A model generated the notes under the pieces. It was not told where the DNA came from. It saw only the letters and a list, made by a program, of their open reading frames with translations, and ran no database searches. Positions 1 through 8,989 of a DNA stretch of 64,000 nt are shown here, piece by piece. This DNA comes from Arthrobacter sp. efr-133-R2A-120 (GTDB lineage Bacteria; Actinomycetota; Actinomycetes; Actinomycetales; Micrococcaceae), in NCBI RefSeq assembly GCF_030209835.1, contig NZ_JARVRF010000002.1:1-64000 (forward strand), written 5' to 3'. The stretch's first letter is position 1; each line of letters starts with the position of its first letter. A program made the position numbers and the translations under genes.

Positions 1-19
1 ATAAATCGGTATCAACAAA

Positions 20-50
20 CTTGGCACACTATTGAGTTCTCAAACAACAG
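20..50 (+). promoter_or_regulatory. rRNA/tRNA-operon-type antitermination-like box
   Basis: The stretch beginning CTTGGCACACTATTGAG and continuing TTCTCAAACAACA resembles the conserved box found in leaders and internal spacers of actinobacterial rRNA operons (mycobacterial spacers carry CACACTGTTGGGTCCTGAG). A short TTGAG/CTCAA dyad sits inside it. No rRNA or tRNA gene follows to the right, so it may belong to an RNA operon lying left of the window, or be a solitary copy. The match is from memory of the family; orientation and role are inferred. Confidence 0.4.
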
Positions 51-516
51 ACACACCCGGCACCACCCACACCCACCAAAGGGTCCAGGATCGCTCCGGA
101 GCAACTTTCCAAACTTACCAGACACGCTCTCCCCGCACAACTCCCGAAACCGGGAACCACGCCGGACAAAACACCATCCGCGACCCCCGGAAACCGCACC
201 GGAACGCAAAAAAGCGAACCAGGAATTTGGTTTCCATTTGAAAGGGAGTCCGTCGCAATTTTTCCGCATCAGCGGCGGCGACTCGATCTACTTTACACAC
301 CCCCAAGACCCGAGGCAAATCACGCCTGCACCACCATCCTGGACCCCAAGACCCTCTACAACACGGCGATTTCGGGTCCAACTCCAGCGGAATAAAGGCC
401 ATTCGGGCCGCAATGCGCAAACATGCCGTGCGTCACAAAACAAGCGGCGCGGCGCCGCCACCAAGCCGACCCGCCACCAGCCGCGCCGCCACCCAGCGGC
501 GCCGCCCCGCGCGCGT
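51..516. other. Gene-free left-end region
   Basis: No convincing coding sequence is present. The first ~240 bases are strikingly rich in C and A and poor in G and T on the plus strand, unlike the coding DNA that follows. A GCTCCGGAGC palindrome lies near 94-103. Open frames here have no recognisable protein, no ribosome site, and run antisense into the neighbouring transporter. The region is the 3' flank of the minus-strand exporter gene. Confidence 0.6.
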
Positions 517-1965
517 CTAGTGCCCGGCTGCTCCCTCGGTCTTGCGCATCATGGTGGACAGCACTACGGCAACCACCGCAATCAAAGTGGCTGTCAGGAA
601 TGCGGCCTGCATCCCGGCAACAAAGCCGGAGGCAGCCGAGACCACGGCGAAGATCGAAACCAGGAGCGCAGTCCCTGCGGCTCCCGCCACCTGCTGGAGT
701 GTGCTCATGATGGCCGAGCCGTGCGAATAGAGGTGGGGCGGAAGCGGGTTGAGGCCAGTGGTGAACGCCGGCGTGAACAGCAATGCCAACCCCAGGCTAA
801 GCACTGCGTAAAGAACCACGACCCACCACAGGGGGCTGCTCGCGTTGAGCATCGAAAACTGCCACAGCGTGAGCACCAGCAGGATGGAACCCGTGACAGT
901 CAGCGGAAGCGGACCTATCTTGTCGAACAACCTGCCGACCACCGGACCGAGCAGGCCCATTGCCAACCCGCCCGGAAGGAGTGCAAGTCCAGTCTCCATC
1001 GGCTGCAGGTGGAGGACGTTCTGCATGTAGAGCGGTAGCAGGATGACTCCGCCGAACAGGGCCATCATGGCAACCACCATGAGCAGGACCGACACCGTGA
1101 ACATACGGAAGTTGAATGCCCTGAGGTCCAGCAACGGCGCGTCGGACTTCTGCAATTTGAGCTGGCGGAAAACGAACGCCACCATGCACAGGACACCGAT
1201 CACCAGCGCAGCGATCGGAACGGCGGTTGCTCCGGCGTGGCCGCCGATCTGGCTCAGTCCGTAGACCAGCCCGCCGAAGGCAGGAACAGTCAAGACCACG
1301 GAGACGAAGTCCAACTTGACGTTGCCGCGTTCACCGACGTTGGTCAGGAACTTGGCGCCGATGCCCATAGCCAACAAGGCCACCGGCAGCACGAAGACGA
1401 ACATGAATCGCCACGAGAAGTGGTCCAGGATGATCCCGGAAACCGTGGGGCCCAAGGCCGGCGCAACCGAGATCGCAATGGTCACGTTGCCCATCACGGC
1501 ACCGCGGCGGGACAGGGGTACCAAGGTCAAGATGGTTGTCATCAGCAGCGGGAGCATGATTGCCGTGCCTCCCGCTTGGACGATGCGCGCCAACAAGAGC
1601 ACTCCAAAACCCGGGGCTAGTGCCGCGAGCAAGGTGCCGCTGCTGAACAGTCCGATTGCCAGGAGGAACGCGGCTCGAGTGGTGAGCCTCTGGAGGATGA
1701 AGCCGGTGGTGGGGATGACCACGGCCATGGTCAGCATGAATCCAGTGGAGAGCCACTGGACTGTGGGTGCGTCGACATTGAGGTCCGTCATGAGCCGCTG
1801 CAAGGCGACGTTCATGATGGTCTCGTTGAGGATCACCACGAAAGTGGCCACAAGGAGCGTGACGATGACGGTGACAGACTCGCGCGACATCCTGTCGCTG
1901 GCTTGCTGTGTCCCCGTTTCCGGCACGGGGTTGCCGTGCGCGTCTGATGTGACGTCGGTAGACAT
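517..1965 (-). CDS. MFS drug exporter, DHA2 (EmrB/QacA) family
   Basis: A 482-residue integral membrane protein predicted to export drugs or other small molecules by proton antiport. The N-terminal ~28 residues are polar; the first membrane segment (about 31-54) contains the NETIMNVAL stretch typical of DHA2 proteins. The antiporter motif C-like segment APALGPTVSGIILD lies near 168-181, followed by the characteristic SWRFMF. Length and number of hydrophobic segments fit a 14-helix DHA2 transporter. The ATG start is preceded by a GAGGGA Shine-Dalgarno. It is read toward the window edge; panC ends 138 bases upstream on the same strand and no dedicated regulator is adjacent. Family is secure, substrate unknown. 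Confidence 0.9.
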   Translation of the reverse strand: MSTDVTSDAHGNPVPETGTQQASDRMSRESVTVIVTLLVATFVVILNETIMNVALQRLMTDLNVDAPTVQWLSTGFMLTMAVVIPTTGFILQRLTTRAAFLLAIGLFSSGTLLAALAPGFGVLLLARIVQAGGTAIMLPLLMTTILTLVPLSRRGAVMGNVTIAISVAPALGPTVSGIILDHFSWRFMFVFVLPVALLAMGIGAKFLTNVGERGNVKLDFVSVVLTVPAFGGLVYGLSQIGGHAGATAVPIAALVIGVLCMVAFVFRQLKLQKSDAPLLDLRAFNFRMFTVSVLLMVVAMMALFGGVILLPLYMQNVLHLQPMETGLALLPGGLAMGLLGPVVGRLFDKIGPLPLTVTGSILLVLTLWQFSMLNASSPLWWVVVLYAVLSLGLALLFTPAFTTGLNPLPPHLYSHGSAIMSTLQQVAGAAGTALLVSIFAVVSAASGFVAGMQAAFLTATLIAVVAVVLSTMMRKTEGAAGH

Positions 1966-2103
1966 GAGGATCCCTCAGCTTTGGGTGCGATGGTTTCCGG
2001 TGCTCCGCACCGGTGGAGATTGCAACAGTCTAAGCCTCAAGCGCATTCCCGTCAGCAACTTAATCCAAACGTTTGCGTACTCGCATCCGAAAGTTAAGAG
2101 TGC

Positions 2104-3006
2104 TCAGGAACTCAGCGGCACGTTGTCGATCAACCGCACCGGTCCGACCGTCGCCGCAATGATCGCGAGCCCTTCACCCCGGAAAGGAGTTTCCTTGCAG
2201 TTTTCGGCGAGCGGTTCCAGCGTGCGGGGGTCGACAACATCGAAATAGTCCAGCGTCACGAGAGGCTGCGATTCAACGAGCGCGACGGCGGAGTCCAGCT
2301 CGAGCGGTTCGTTCGCCAGGGCGCGGGACTCGAGGAGGCGGAGGGCCCGGGATAGAACCAGCGCCGCTTCCCGCTCTTCTTCGGAGAGGAAACGGTTCCG
2401 GCTGGAAAGCGCCAGCCCTTCCGCGTTACGCACAGTAGGCACCGCCACGATGTCCACCGGAAAGCTGAGATCGGCCACCATCCGCTTCACGAGGGCCAAC
2501 TGCTGGGCATCCTTCTGGCCGAAGTACGCGCGGTACGCGGCAGCACCTCCGTCGGCGGCTGGACCGCCAGGCAGTCCGTAGTGCAGAAGTTTGGCGACCA
2601 CTGTGAGGGCGCCGTCGAAGTGGCCGGGACGCGAGGCGCCCTCCCATTTCTCACCCAGCGGTCCCGATGTCACGCGGACCAGAGGCTCCCCACCGGGGTA
2701 AACCTCGTCAACGGAAGGGGCGAAGACGAGATCCACTCCCTCGGCGTCAAGGAGGGCCATATCGGCATCAAGCGTGCGCGGGTAGCGTTCGAGGTCCGCG
2801 GCCTCGCCGAACTGCAGGGGGTTCACGAAGATGGAGGCCACGACCACGTCGTTCTGCTGGACGGCGGTGCGGGCCAGCGCTGCGTGACCGGTGTGCAGCG
2901 CTCCCATCGTGGGGACGAGGCCTTGAGAGCTGCCACGCTTTTCCGCGAGCAACCGCGCACTCTCGGCCCGCAGTTCCGCCGCGGTGGTCACAAGTTTGAT
3001 GGCCAT
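2104..3006 (-). CDS. panC: Pantothenate synthetase
   Basis: Joins pantoate and beta-alanine with ATP hydrolysis to AMP to form pantothenate, the vitamin B5 precursor of coenzyme A, in the cytosol. The HIGH-like nucleotide motif is MGALHTGH at residues 34-41 and a KMSKS-equivalent loop, SSRNRFLS, lies near residue 200. At 300 residues the protein is a little longer than the usual ~280. The start codon follows the stop of the DUF2520 gene by only 2 bases, so it is the last gene of a long operon. No panB or panD is in the window. In Actinobacteria panC commonly sits in this fol/ftsH neighbourhood. Confidence 0.97.
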   Translation of the reverse strand: MAIKLVTTAAELRAESARLLAEKRGSSQGLVPTMGALHTGHAALARTAVQQNDVVVASIFVNPLQFGEAADLERYPRTLDADMALLDAEGVDLVFAPSVDEVYPGGEPLVRVTSGPLGEKWEGASRPGHFDGALTVVAKLLHYGLPGGPAADGGAAAYRAYFGQKDAQQLALVKRMVADLSFPVDIVAVPTVRNAEGLALSSRNRFLSEEEREAALVLSRALRLLESRALANEPLELDSAVALVESQPLVTLDYFDVVDPRTLEPLAENCKETPFRGEGLAIIAATVGPVRLIDNVPLSS

Positions 3007-3008
3007 GG

Positions 3009-3959
3009 TCAGTTTCCTTCCTGCGTCCCGGCAGCATCGTTGCCTGGACGGTCTTCGCCATTGTCCGGCGTACTCGAGCTATCCAAGGCGTTGTTGATGT
3101 CGCCAAGCTGGCCCTCCTTGAGCAGTCCGCGATTGACCGCCCGCCGGGCCGTGGCGAGGGCCATCGCCCGGTACGCGGCAAGGACATCGCCGCCCGCACC
3201 GCCGTCGTACTCCTTGAGCGCCTCCGCATGGGCGGCCACGGTTCCCGAATCCCCTCGGGCCACAGGCCCGGTCAGAGCCGATTCGCCCGAGGCCAGCGCA
3301 TTCTCCAAGGTGGCGCGGAGCAAGGGGCCGAGCATGCGTTCCGGGGTGTCGACGCCGATGTCCCGGAGCAGTTGGGAGGACTGGGCCACGAGGGTGACCA
3401 TGTGGTTCGAGCTGTGCGCGAGGGCTGCGTGGTAGAGCGTGCGATCGGCCTCGGCAATGGCCACCGGTTCAGCGCCCATCTCCACCACGAGGGCTTGGGC
3501 GATGGGCAGCATCGCGGCGTCCGCGGTGACCCCGAACGTGCAGTCCATGAGCCGGGTGAGGTCCAGGCTCATGCCCGTGAACGTCATGGCCGGGTGGAGC
3601 GCGAGCGGAATGGCACCTGCCGCGCGGACCGGCTTCAGTATCCCGACGCCGAACCGGCCGGAAGTGTGCGCCACGAGCTGTCCGGGTTGCCAAGCCCCGA
3701 GCTTGGCCAGTCCGGCTACGAGCTCACCGAGGGCGTCGTCCGGAACGGCGAGGAGCACCAACTCTGACCGCTCCACGATTTCCTGGATTTCGAGGATCGG
3801 AACCCCCGGCAACAGCGTCTCCGCCCGCTCCCGGCTCGCCTCCGACACTGCGGAAACCCCGACGACGGCGTGCTCGGCCCCGCGCAGCGCCGCACCTAGT
3901 ACGGCACCCACCTTTCCAGCGCCGATGATTCCTACGCCGAGTCGTCCTGGCCTAGCCAT
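3009..3959 (-). CDS. Rossmann-fold DUF2520 protein
   Basis: A ~316-residue NAD(P)-binding protein. The N-terminal dinucleotide motif GIIGAGKVG is at about residues 9-17, and the C-terminal half matches the DUF2520 helical dimerisation domain, giving an overall plan like ketopantoate or 6-phosphogluconate dehydrogenases. The start chosen is the ATG at 3959, which has an AGGAGG site 9 bases upstream and overlaps the end of the PH-domain gene by 8 bases; an in-frame start 13 codons earlier lacks such support. It abuts panC, so a role near pantothenate or CoA metabolism is often assumed, but the substrate is not established. The C-terminal ~25 residues are polar and look disordered. Confidence 0.85.
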   Translation of the reverse strand: MARPGRLGVGIIGAGKVGAVLGAALRGAEHAVVGVSAVSEASRERAETLLPGVPILEIQEIVERSELVLLAVPDDALGELVAGLAKLGAWQPGQLVAHTSGRFGVGILKPVRAAGAIPLALHPAMTFTGMSLDLTRLMDCTFGVTADAAMLPIAQALVVEMGAEPVAIAEADRTLYHAALAHSSNHMVTLVAQSSQLLRDIGVDTPERMLGPLLRATLENALASGESALTGPVARGDSGTVAAHAEALKEYDGGAGGDVLAAYRAMALATARRAVNRGLLKEGQLGDINNALDSSSTPDNGEDRPGNDAAGTQEGN

Positions 3960-5451
3960 GGTCGGGTTCCTCCTGGGTTGATGCACGCCGGATGGCATGC
4001 ATGGCGGGCGGGGCTGGCACCGGCATCGCCGCGGGCGGAAGTTGCGCCAGCCATTGCTCGCTACTTTGCAGTTTGCGGGCTTTCCGCGCCCGGGCCCCCT
4101 GCTGGTCGAACAAACTTACTGCTTCCTCTGTGGCCGCCTGGATGAGCCGGGGAGCCACGGGCCCTGGAGTCGTATGCAACACGAGGTCGGCCACGCCGAA
4201 GAGCCGGGCCAACGGACCCTGGTGGAGGGCGATGGACTGGGTTCGCTGATGCGGGACCATCACCAACTTCCGCCACAATCGGCCGGAACGCAGCAGCAGG
4301 GCCGTATCCGTTGAAAGGAAGCCGTTGCGTCGCCAGCCCAACGGGGAAAGTATCCAGGCACGCTTGGGGGTGGTGACGAAGCCGGCGCCGGAATCCAGGC
4401 CGGTCAGCCCGGCTGTGAACACGCGCTCGGGATCGGCGGTACCGGGGTCGGGCAAGACGAGTGAGAGCATCATCATCACCTCGGGCTTCCGGCCGACCGG
4501 GAGCAGCATGGTCCGGTGCTCGCCTTCGCTGCGGTGGTGTTCACCGTAGCCGGCAACGTTCACGTGGATCCTGTACCAGCCGAGAATGCGCCACAACGGC
4601 GGCTGGGTGACCTTGAGGGCCTGGATGCGGCCGGGAGGCACGGTCTGTGCCCGGGTATCCAGGAGTCCGTAGCGCAGGCGGATGCCGTCCGGGGAAATCG
4701 CCGCCGTAAAGTTGTAGCCCGTGTTGAATGAGCGCCAGTAGGCGGTACCCAAGCCGAGGATTGCCGGAATCAAGTAGAGGATGAATGCCCGGGACTCGGT
4801 CAGCACTGACATCAGGACCGACGCGATGGCGCTGAGCACAATGAAGAGGCTCTGCTCGCTCAAGATCAGCGAACCGACAAGCCTCCCAGGCGGCACGTAG
4901 AGCACCACCTGTTCGGGGGCCTCGGGCACCTCGACCGTTTCGCTCCCGTCAGCAATACCTGCAGCCCGGCCCAGGATGGTGGCACGGAGCTGTTTGGCCT
5001 GCGCGAGCCTGAGGTAGGAGAGCCGCACGGCCGAATGGCCGGCGTCGGCCACCTCGAACTTCAGCTCCGCGAGCCCGAAAATGCGGGCAAGCAGGGGCTG
5101 CACGATGTCGATGGCCTGGACCCGGTCAAGCCGCGCCTGGCGCTGCTGTTTGAACAGGAAGCCGGTGTTGACGCGAACGTAGCCTTCGGCAAGCTGATAC
5201 CGGGTGAAGTACCAGCTGAGGACGAAGGACCCCAAAGCCAGCAACAGCACGACGCCGCCCCCGGCCAGGAGCCAGAGCGTGCGTTCGTTGAAGTTGTCGC
5301 CAATGGTCCCCCGGCCTTGCAGCGTTCGTTCAAAGGTATCGCGGCCGAAGAAATAGATGATCGCCGCAAGCGCCACCCATCCCCGCACGAATGGCGACGC
5401 CGGGTGCACGCGGTGCCAGTCGCCGTCGACGACCGTCTGTTCCTGGGTCAC
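3952..5451 (-). CDS. PH domain-containing membrane protein (YdbT type)
   Basis: A 499-residue membrane protein with bacterial PH (bPH2, formerly DUF304) domains. Paired hydrophobic segments lie near residues 25-85 and 175-240, and each is followed by soluble beta-rich stretches. It looks like three PH-like modules, as in Bacillus YdbT. The GTG start overlaps the stop of the next PH gene (GTGA), which implies coupled translation. The YdbS/YdbT pair has been linked to membrane protection and resistance in Bacillus; function here is inferred only from the pairing. The C-terminal tail is Pro/Ala-rich. Its place between folate genes and panC is conserved in many Arthrobacter relatives. Confidence 0.85.
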   Translation of the reverse strand: MTQEQTVVDGDWHRVHPASPFVRGWVALAAIIYFFGRDTFERTLQGRGTIGDNFNERTLWLLAGGGVVLLLALGSFVLSWYFTRYQLAEGYVRVNTGFLFKQQRQARLDRVQAIDIVQPLLARIFGLAELKFEVADAGHSAVRLSYLRLAQAKQLRATILGRAAGIADGSETVEVPEAPEQVVLYVPPGRLVGSLILSEQSLFIVLSAIASVLMSVLTESRAFILYLIPAILGLGTAYWRSFNTGYNFTAAISPDGIRLRYGLLDTRAQTVPPGRIQALKVTQPPLWRILGWYRIHVNVAGYGEHHRSEGEHRTMLLPVGRKPEVMMMLSLVLPDPGTADPERVFTAGLTGLDSGAGFVTTPKRAWILSPLGWRRNGFLSTDTALLLRSGRLWRKLVMVPHQRTQSIALHQGPLARLFGVADLVLHTTPGPVAPRLIQAATEEAVSLFDQQGARARKARKLQSSEQWLAQLPPAAMPVPAPPAMHAIRRASTQEEPDHG

Positions 5452-5960
5452 AGCCCGGCCAGCCTCGCTTCGCCGCGGGCCGAAAGCTGCTCGCGCAACC
5501 GTGCTCCTTCAGCGGCGGGAAGTCCCGGAAGGTGGGCGTTGGTTCCGGCGGAAGCGGTGTGGAGCTTGAGGGTGCACAGCCCCAGGACCCGCTCGACGGG
5601 CCCAACCGCCACGTCGACGTACTGCATCCGGCCGTAGGGAACCACCATGGTCCGCTGGAAGAAGATACCGCGGCGGATCAGCAGGTCGTCGTCGCGCTCC
5701 GCATAACCGATGGCCCTCACTTGCCTCGGGATCAACACAAGGCGCCACAGTGCAATCAGCAGAAGGGCCGCGGGAACGGCGACGGCGAGCCACAGCGGCG
5801 GCCATTTCCACCACCCCAGTTCCACGAAGAGCAAGGGCAGGCTGAACAGGCCGACCATGATCACGTTGCCGATGGCCCACTCGACGAGCCGCACCGTCAC
5901 GTATTTCGGCGAAACGCGCAGCCACTGGATGCCAGGAGGATCAATCGCCGCGGTATGCAT
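5448..5960 (-). CDS. PH domain-containing membrane protein (YdbS type)
   Basis: A ~170-residue protein with two N-terminal membrane helices (about residues 25-70) followed by one bPH2 domain that ends near the C-terminus. It is the single-domain partner of the larger PH protein encoded next, like YdbS with YdbT. The start chosen is the ATG at 5960, preceded by GAAGGCGAAT, which makes the gene overlap DUF3180 by 20 bases; a GTG nine codons earlier (5987) lacks a ribosome site. The two PH proteins probably act together at the membrane. Confidence 0.83.
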   Translation of the reverse strand: MHTAAIDPPGIQWLRVSPKYVTVRLVEWAIGNVIMVGLFSLPLLFVELGWWKWPPLWLAVAVPAALLLIALWRLVLIPRQVRAIGYAERDDDLLIRRGIFFQRTMVVPYGRMQYVDVAVGPVERVLGLCTLKLHTASAGTNAHLPGLPAAEGARLREQLSARGEARLAGL

Positions 5961-6462
5961 ATTCGCCTTCGCCCTTGGTTTCGCCACGGCGTGAATCCCG
6001 GACGCCGGGGCCGCCTTCCAGGTCTTCCGGTGGGATGCGGCAGAACCGCTCCACCACGAGCCCGACGACGGTCATGATGAGCCCGCCGCCGCCCATGATG
6101 AGCGCGAGCCAAAGGATGCCTTGGTCACTGCGGAGGCTCCAGAGCCGGAGTTGCTCAATCACGATCCCCACATGCCAGCCCAGCAGCACCGTGCCCGCAT
6201 AGGCGCAGGCCTGGGCCAGGATCAGGGTTCGCGCGGCGAGGATGGGGTTGAGCATGGTCTTCTTCTTGCCGTTGCGCCAGCGCAGGACGCGGATGCCCAT
6301 GATCAAGGTCAGCACGGCGATGACGCCCATGGTCACCAAAGCGGAAGGAGGAAGCACCGGCGTCGCCATGCTGTAGCGGGTGGTGAGCACAGTGGTAAGC
6401 CAGCCAACCGCGGCAAGAACGACCGCGATGATCGCCAACAAGAGCGGACGCATGGCCTTCAT
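5941..6462 (-). CDS. DUF3180 membrane protein
   Basis: A 173-residue protein with four predicted membrane helices: residues about 5-25, 38-57, 76-98 and 115-140. A charged C-terminal tail contains repeated Glu/Gly/Arg. It matches the actinobacterial DUF3180 family, which is regularly found just after folK. No catalytic residues are visible and its function is unknown. Its start lies 3 bases after the folK stop and its end overlaps the next PH-domain gene, so it is embedded in the same operon. Confidence 0.85.
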   Translation of the reverse strand: MKAMRPLLLAIIAVVLAAVGWLTTVLTTRYSMATPVLPPSALVTMGVIAVLTLIMGIRVLRWRNGKKKTMLNPILAARTLILAQACAYAGTVLLGWHVGIVIEQLRLWSLRSDQGILWLALIMGGGGLIMTVVGLVVERFCRIPPEDLEGGPGVRDSRRGETKGEGEYAYRGD

Positions 6463-6465
6463 GGA

Positions 6466-7005
6466 CTATTCCACCGCTCCCGCGGCAGCGACGCTGCCGG
6501 ATCCGTCGAAACCGTCGAAAGGCCGAAGCCCCGGAAAGTCCTCGGCCTTGGTGGCCAGTTCGGCGACGCTCTCGCCGTTGAGCCGCGCCGCAGGGTCCAG
6601 GAGGGCCCACGGATAGAGCACGAAGGCCCGCTCCGCAGCCCGCGGATGCGGCAGGGTCAGGGTTTCGTCGTCGCTTGTGAGTTCGCCGTAGACAATGATG
6701 TCCACGTCCAAGGTGCGGGGGCCCCAACGGACCTCGCGGACCCGGTGGTGCTTTTGTTCGACGTCGTGGCAGTGCTGCAAGAGGTCCAGCGGCGCAAGGG
6801 TGGTCTCAACGGCGATCACCATGTTGAGGAAATCCGATTGCCCCACGGGCCCGCCCACGGCTTTGGTCTGCACCACGGGAGAAACACCGAGCAGGCGGAT
6901 TTCCGGGCGGTCAACAAGGTCGGCAACGGCGGTGGACAAGGTGTCATTTCGCTCGCCCAGGTTGCTGCCGAGGGCCAGGATGGCCTTCGTGAATGGGGAG
7001 GTCAT
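6466..7005 (-). CDS. folK: HPPK, folate biosynthesis
   Basis: 2-Amino-4-hydroxy-6-hydroxymethyldihydropteridine pyrophosphokinase transfers pyrophosphate from ATP to 6-hydroxymethyl-dihydropterin, producing the substrate of FolP. The N-terminal ALGSNLGER motif (residues 11-19) and the signature RWGPRTLDVDII near residue 90 are both intact. At 179 residues it has a short Ala/Gly-rich C-terminal extension over the ~160-residue enzymes. Its ATG overlaps the folB stop by 4 bases, so the two are translationally coupled. Confidence 0.96.
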   Translation of the reverse strand: MTSPFTKAILALGSNLGERNDTLSTAVADLVDRPEIRLLGVSPVVQTKAVGGPVGQSDFLNMVIAVETTLAPLDLLQHCHDVEQKHHRVREVRWGPRTLDVDIIVYGELTSDDETLTLPHPRAAERAFVLYPWALLDPAARLNGESVAELATKAEDFPGLRPFDGFDGSGSVAAAGAVE

Positions 7006-7361
7006 GCACGCTCCCTGTGGACACTGACAGTGACGTCACCGAAGGGCACTTCGATGGGAGCTTTGGGTTTGTGGACCGTGACATCGACGGCGGCGACGTT
7101 GAAGCCAGCCAGGATCCCCTCGGCGATCCGCACCGCGAGGGCCTCGATCAGGTTGAGCGGCTCGCCCGCAATGAGGGACGTAATGTACTCGGCCACTTCA
7201 CCGTAGTGCGCCGTGAACTGCAGGTCATCGGTTTCCGCGGCCTTGCTGAAATCGGTGTACAGCACCGCGTCGACGACGAACGGCTGTCCGTCACGGCGCT
7301 CGAAGTCGAAGACGCCGTGATGCCCGACGGCGGTAACGCCGGTTAGTGTGATCTTGTCCAA
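7002..7361 (-). CDS. folB: Dihydroneopterin aldolase
   Basis: Cleaves dihydroneopterin to 6-hydroxymethyl-dihydropterin and glycolaldehyde, the step before FolK. The family core is clear: GHHGVFDFERRDGQPF near the N-terminus with the conserved Glu, and HKPKAPI near the C-terminus. The TTG at 7361 is preferred as start: GGGGGAGGAACC lies about 6 bases upstream and the resulting 119-residue protein has the usual family length. A GTG eight codons earlier (7385) is the alternative, but would place the Shine-Dalgarno inside the gene. It lies 29 bases after folP and overlaps folK. Confidence 0.92.
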   Translation of the reverse strand: MDKITLTGVTAVGHHGVFDFERRDGQPFVVDAVLYTDFSKAAETDDLQFTAHYGEVAEYITSLIAGEPLNLIEALAVRIAEGILAGFNVAAVDVTVHKPKAPIEVPFGDVTVSVHRERA

Positions 7362-7390
7362 ACCGGTTCCTCCCCCTTTGTTCACGAAGC

Positions 7391-8296
7391 TTAGTGTCTG
7401 ATGCGTGCGGCAACCTTGACGGCGTCAAGGCTGGGGCCGACGTCGTGGACGCGCACGGCCCAGGCGCCGTTCGCGGCACTGATTGCCGTGATTGCAGCGG
7501 TGGCATGGTCGCGTTCCTCCGGTGCCGCCGCCTTGCCGGCCACGGTCAGGAGCGTTCCGAGGAACCGCTTGCGGGAAGCTCCGATCAGGACCTTGTGGCC
7601 AAGTTCATCCAGCTTGCCGATGTACTTGAGAAGTTGCCAGTTCTGGTCCTCGTCCTTGGAGAAGCCCAGGCCCGGATCCACAATGATTTGTTCCGGGGTG
7701 ACGCCTGCCGCGTAGAGCTTGTCGCGGACGCCCTTGAGCTCCTCGATGACTTCCTCCACGACGTCGCCGTAGTCGGCAAGGCTGTTCATGGTCTCGGCGT
7801 CGCCCCGGCGATGCGTCAGGACATAGGGCACCTTGGTACGTGCGACGAGTTCGGCCATCTCGGGTTCGATGCTCAACCCGGAGACGTCGTTGATGATCGC
7901 GGCGCCGGCCTCCACGGCCGCAGCTGCCGTCGATGCGTGCGTCGTGTCGATGCTGACAAGCGCCCCGGCCTTCACGAGTGCCTGAACCACCGGCAAGACC
8001 CGGCGCTGCTCTTCTTCCGGGGAGACGGGCTCGGCGCCCGGGCGGGTCGATTCGCCGCCGACGTCGATGATGTCCGCTCCGGCATACAACATGCGCAATG
8101 CATGGGCGATGGCGGTGTCCGCCGTGGGGTGCTTGCCGCCGTCGCTGAATGAATCCGGCGTGACGTTCAGAATTCCCATGACAAGCGTGCGGTCGGCCGG
8201 CAGGTCCGCGAAGCGGGCGGCCGGACGGGGTTTGCGGAGAATAGGCAGGGGGCTGGTAGCCGGGCCCGTTCCTGGTGCTGCTGCGAGGGAATCCAT
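7391..8296 (-). CDS. folP: Dihydropteroate synthase
   Basis: Condenses 6-hydroxymethyl-dihydropterin pyrophosphate with p-aminobenzoate to make dihydropteroate; it is the sulfonamide target. Signatures present are NVTPDSFSDGG at residues 44-54, GGESTRPGA near residue 80, and the C-terminal GASRKRFLG near residue 240. Length (301) includes a ~35-residue low-complexity N-terminus. The gene follows folE by 8 bases. A p-aminobenzoate synthase gene is not in the window. Confidence 0.97.
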   Translation of the reverse strand: MDSLAAAPGTGPATSPLPILRKPRPAARFADLPADRTLVMGILNVTPDSFSDGGKHPTADTAIAHALRMLYAGADIIDVGGESTRPGAEPVSPEEEQRRVLPVVQALVKAGALVSIDTTHASTAAAAVEAGAAIINDVSGLSIEPEMAELVARTKVPYVLTHRRGDAETMNSLADYGDVVEEVIEELKGVRDKLYAAGVTPEQIIVDPGLGFSKDEDQNWQLLKYIGKLDELGHKVLIGASRKRFLGTLLTVAGKAAAPEERDHATAAITAISAANGAWAVRVHDVGPSLDAVKVAARIRH

Positions 8297-8304
8297 GGTC
8301 TTTG

Positions 8305-8979
8305 TTACCTTCCGAGTATGAGGCTCATGGCTTCGGCGCGGGTGGCCGGGTCATGAAGTTGCCCGCGTACCGCACTGGTGACGGTCTTGGCGCCGGGCTT
8401 GCGGATGCCACGCATGGACATGCACATGTGTTCGCATTCGACGACGACGATCGCGCCCCGGGGCTTGAGGTGGGTCACGAGCGCTTCGACGATCTGGGTG
8501 GTCAGGCGTTCCTGCACTTGGGGACGGCGGGCATAAATGTCCACGAGACGGGCAAGCTTGCTGAGCCCCGTCACTTTGCCGTCGTGGGAAGGGATGTATC
8601 CAACATGCGCGACGCCGTGGAACGGCACCAGATGGTGCTCGCACGTGGAATAGAACGGGATGTCCTTGACCAGCACGAGTTCCTCATGGTCGAGGTCGAA
8701 CGTGGTGGACAGGACATCCTCGGGATCCTGGTGCAGGCCCGCGAAGACCTCGGCGTAAGCCTTGGCAACGCGCTTTGGCGTATCCACCAGTCCGCCACGG
8801 TCCGGGTCCTCGCCCACGGCAATGAGGATCTCGCGAACGGCGGCCTCGATGCGTGGCCGGTCTACCTTGTATGAGTGGTGTCCGTGGCCGTGGCCGTGGC
8901 CGCCTGATTTCCCCCCGGAGGTGCCGCCGAAGTCATCACTGGCGGCACCGCTGAAGTCGTCGTCGTCGATATGAGTCAC
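8305..8979 (-). CDS. folE: GTP cyclohydrolase I
   Basis: Converts GTP to dihydroneopterin triphosphate, the first step of folate synthesis. The zinc and active-site segment [18 protein letters not shown] is intact, as is QVQERLT. The start is set at the GTG at 8979, 10 bases after the ftsH stop; the open frame extends further upstream but only inside ftsH. The N-terminus (~40 residues) is acidic then Gly/His-rich, with a HGHGHGHH stretch at residues 28-35 that could bind metal; it is absent from most homologues. Total length is 224 residues. It is likely co-transcribed with ftsH upstream and folP-folB-folK downstream. Confidence 0.95.
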   Translation of the reverse strand: MTHIDDDDFSGAASDDFGGTSGGKSGGHGHGHGHHSYKVDRPRIEAAVREILIAVGEDPDRGGLVDTPKRVAKAYAEVFAGLHQDPEDVLSTTFDLDHEELVLVKDIPFYSTCEHHLVPFHGVAHVGYIPSHDGKVTGLSKLARLVDIYARRPQVQERLTTQIVEALVTHLKPRGAIVVVECEHMCMSMRGIRKPGAKTVTSAVRGQLHDPATRAEAMSLILGR

Positions 8980-8989
8980 AGCAGAAAGC

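Noticed and set aside
238..1038. 266-codon plus-strand frame at the left end
   Set aside because: Low-complexity Arg/His/Gln/Pro-rich sequence running antisense into the MFS gene; no ribosome site.
5961..5987. GTG at 5987 as start of the small PH-domain gene
   Set aside because: No Shine-Dalgarno; the ATG at 5960 has GAAGG at proper spacing.
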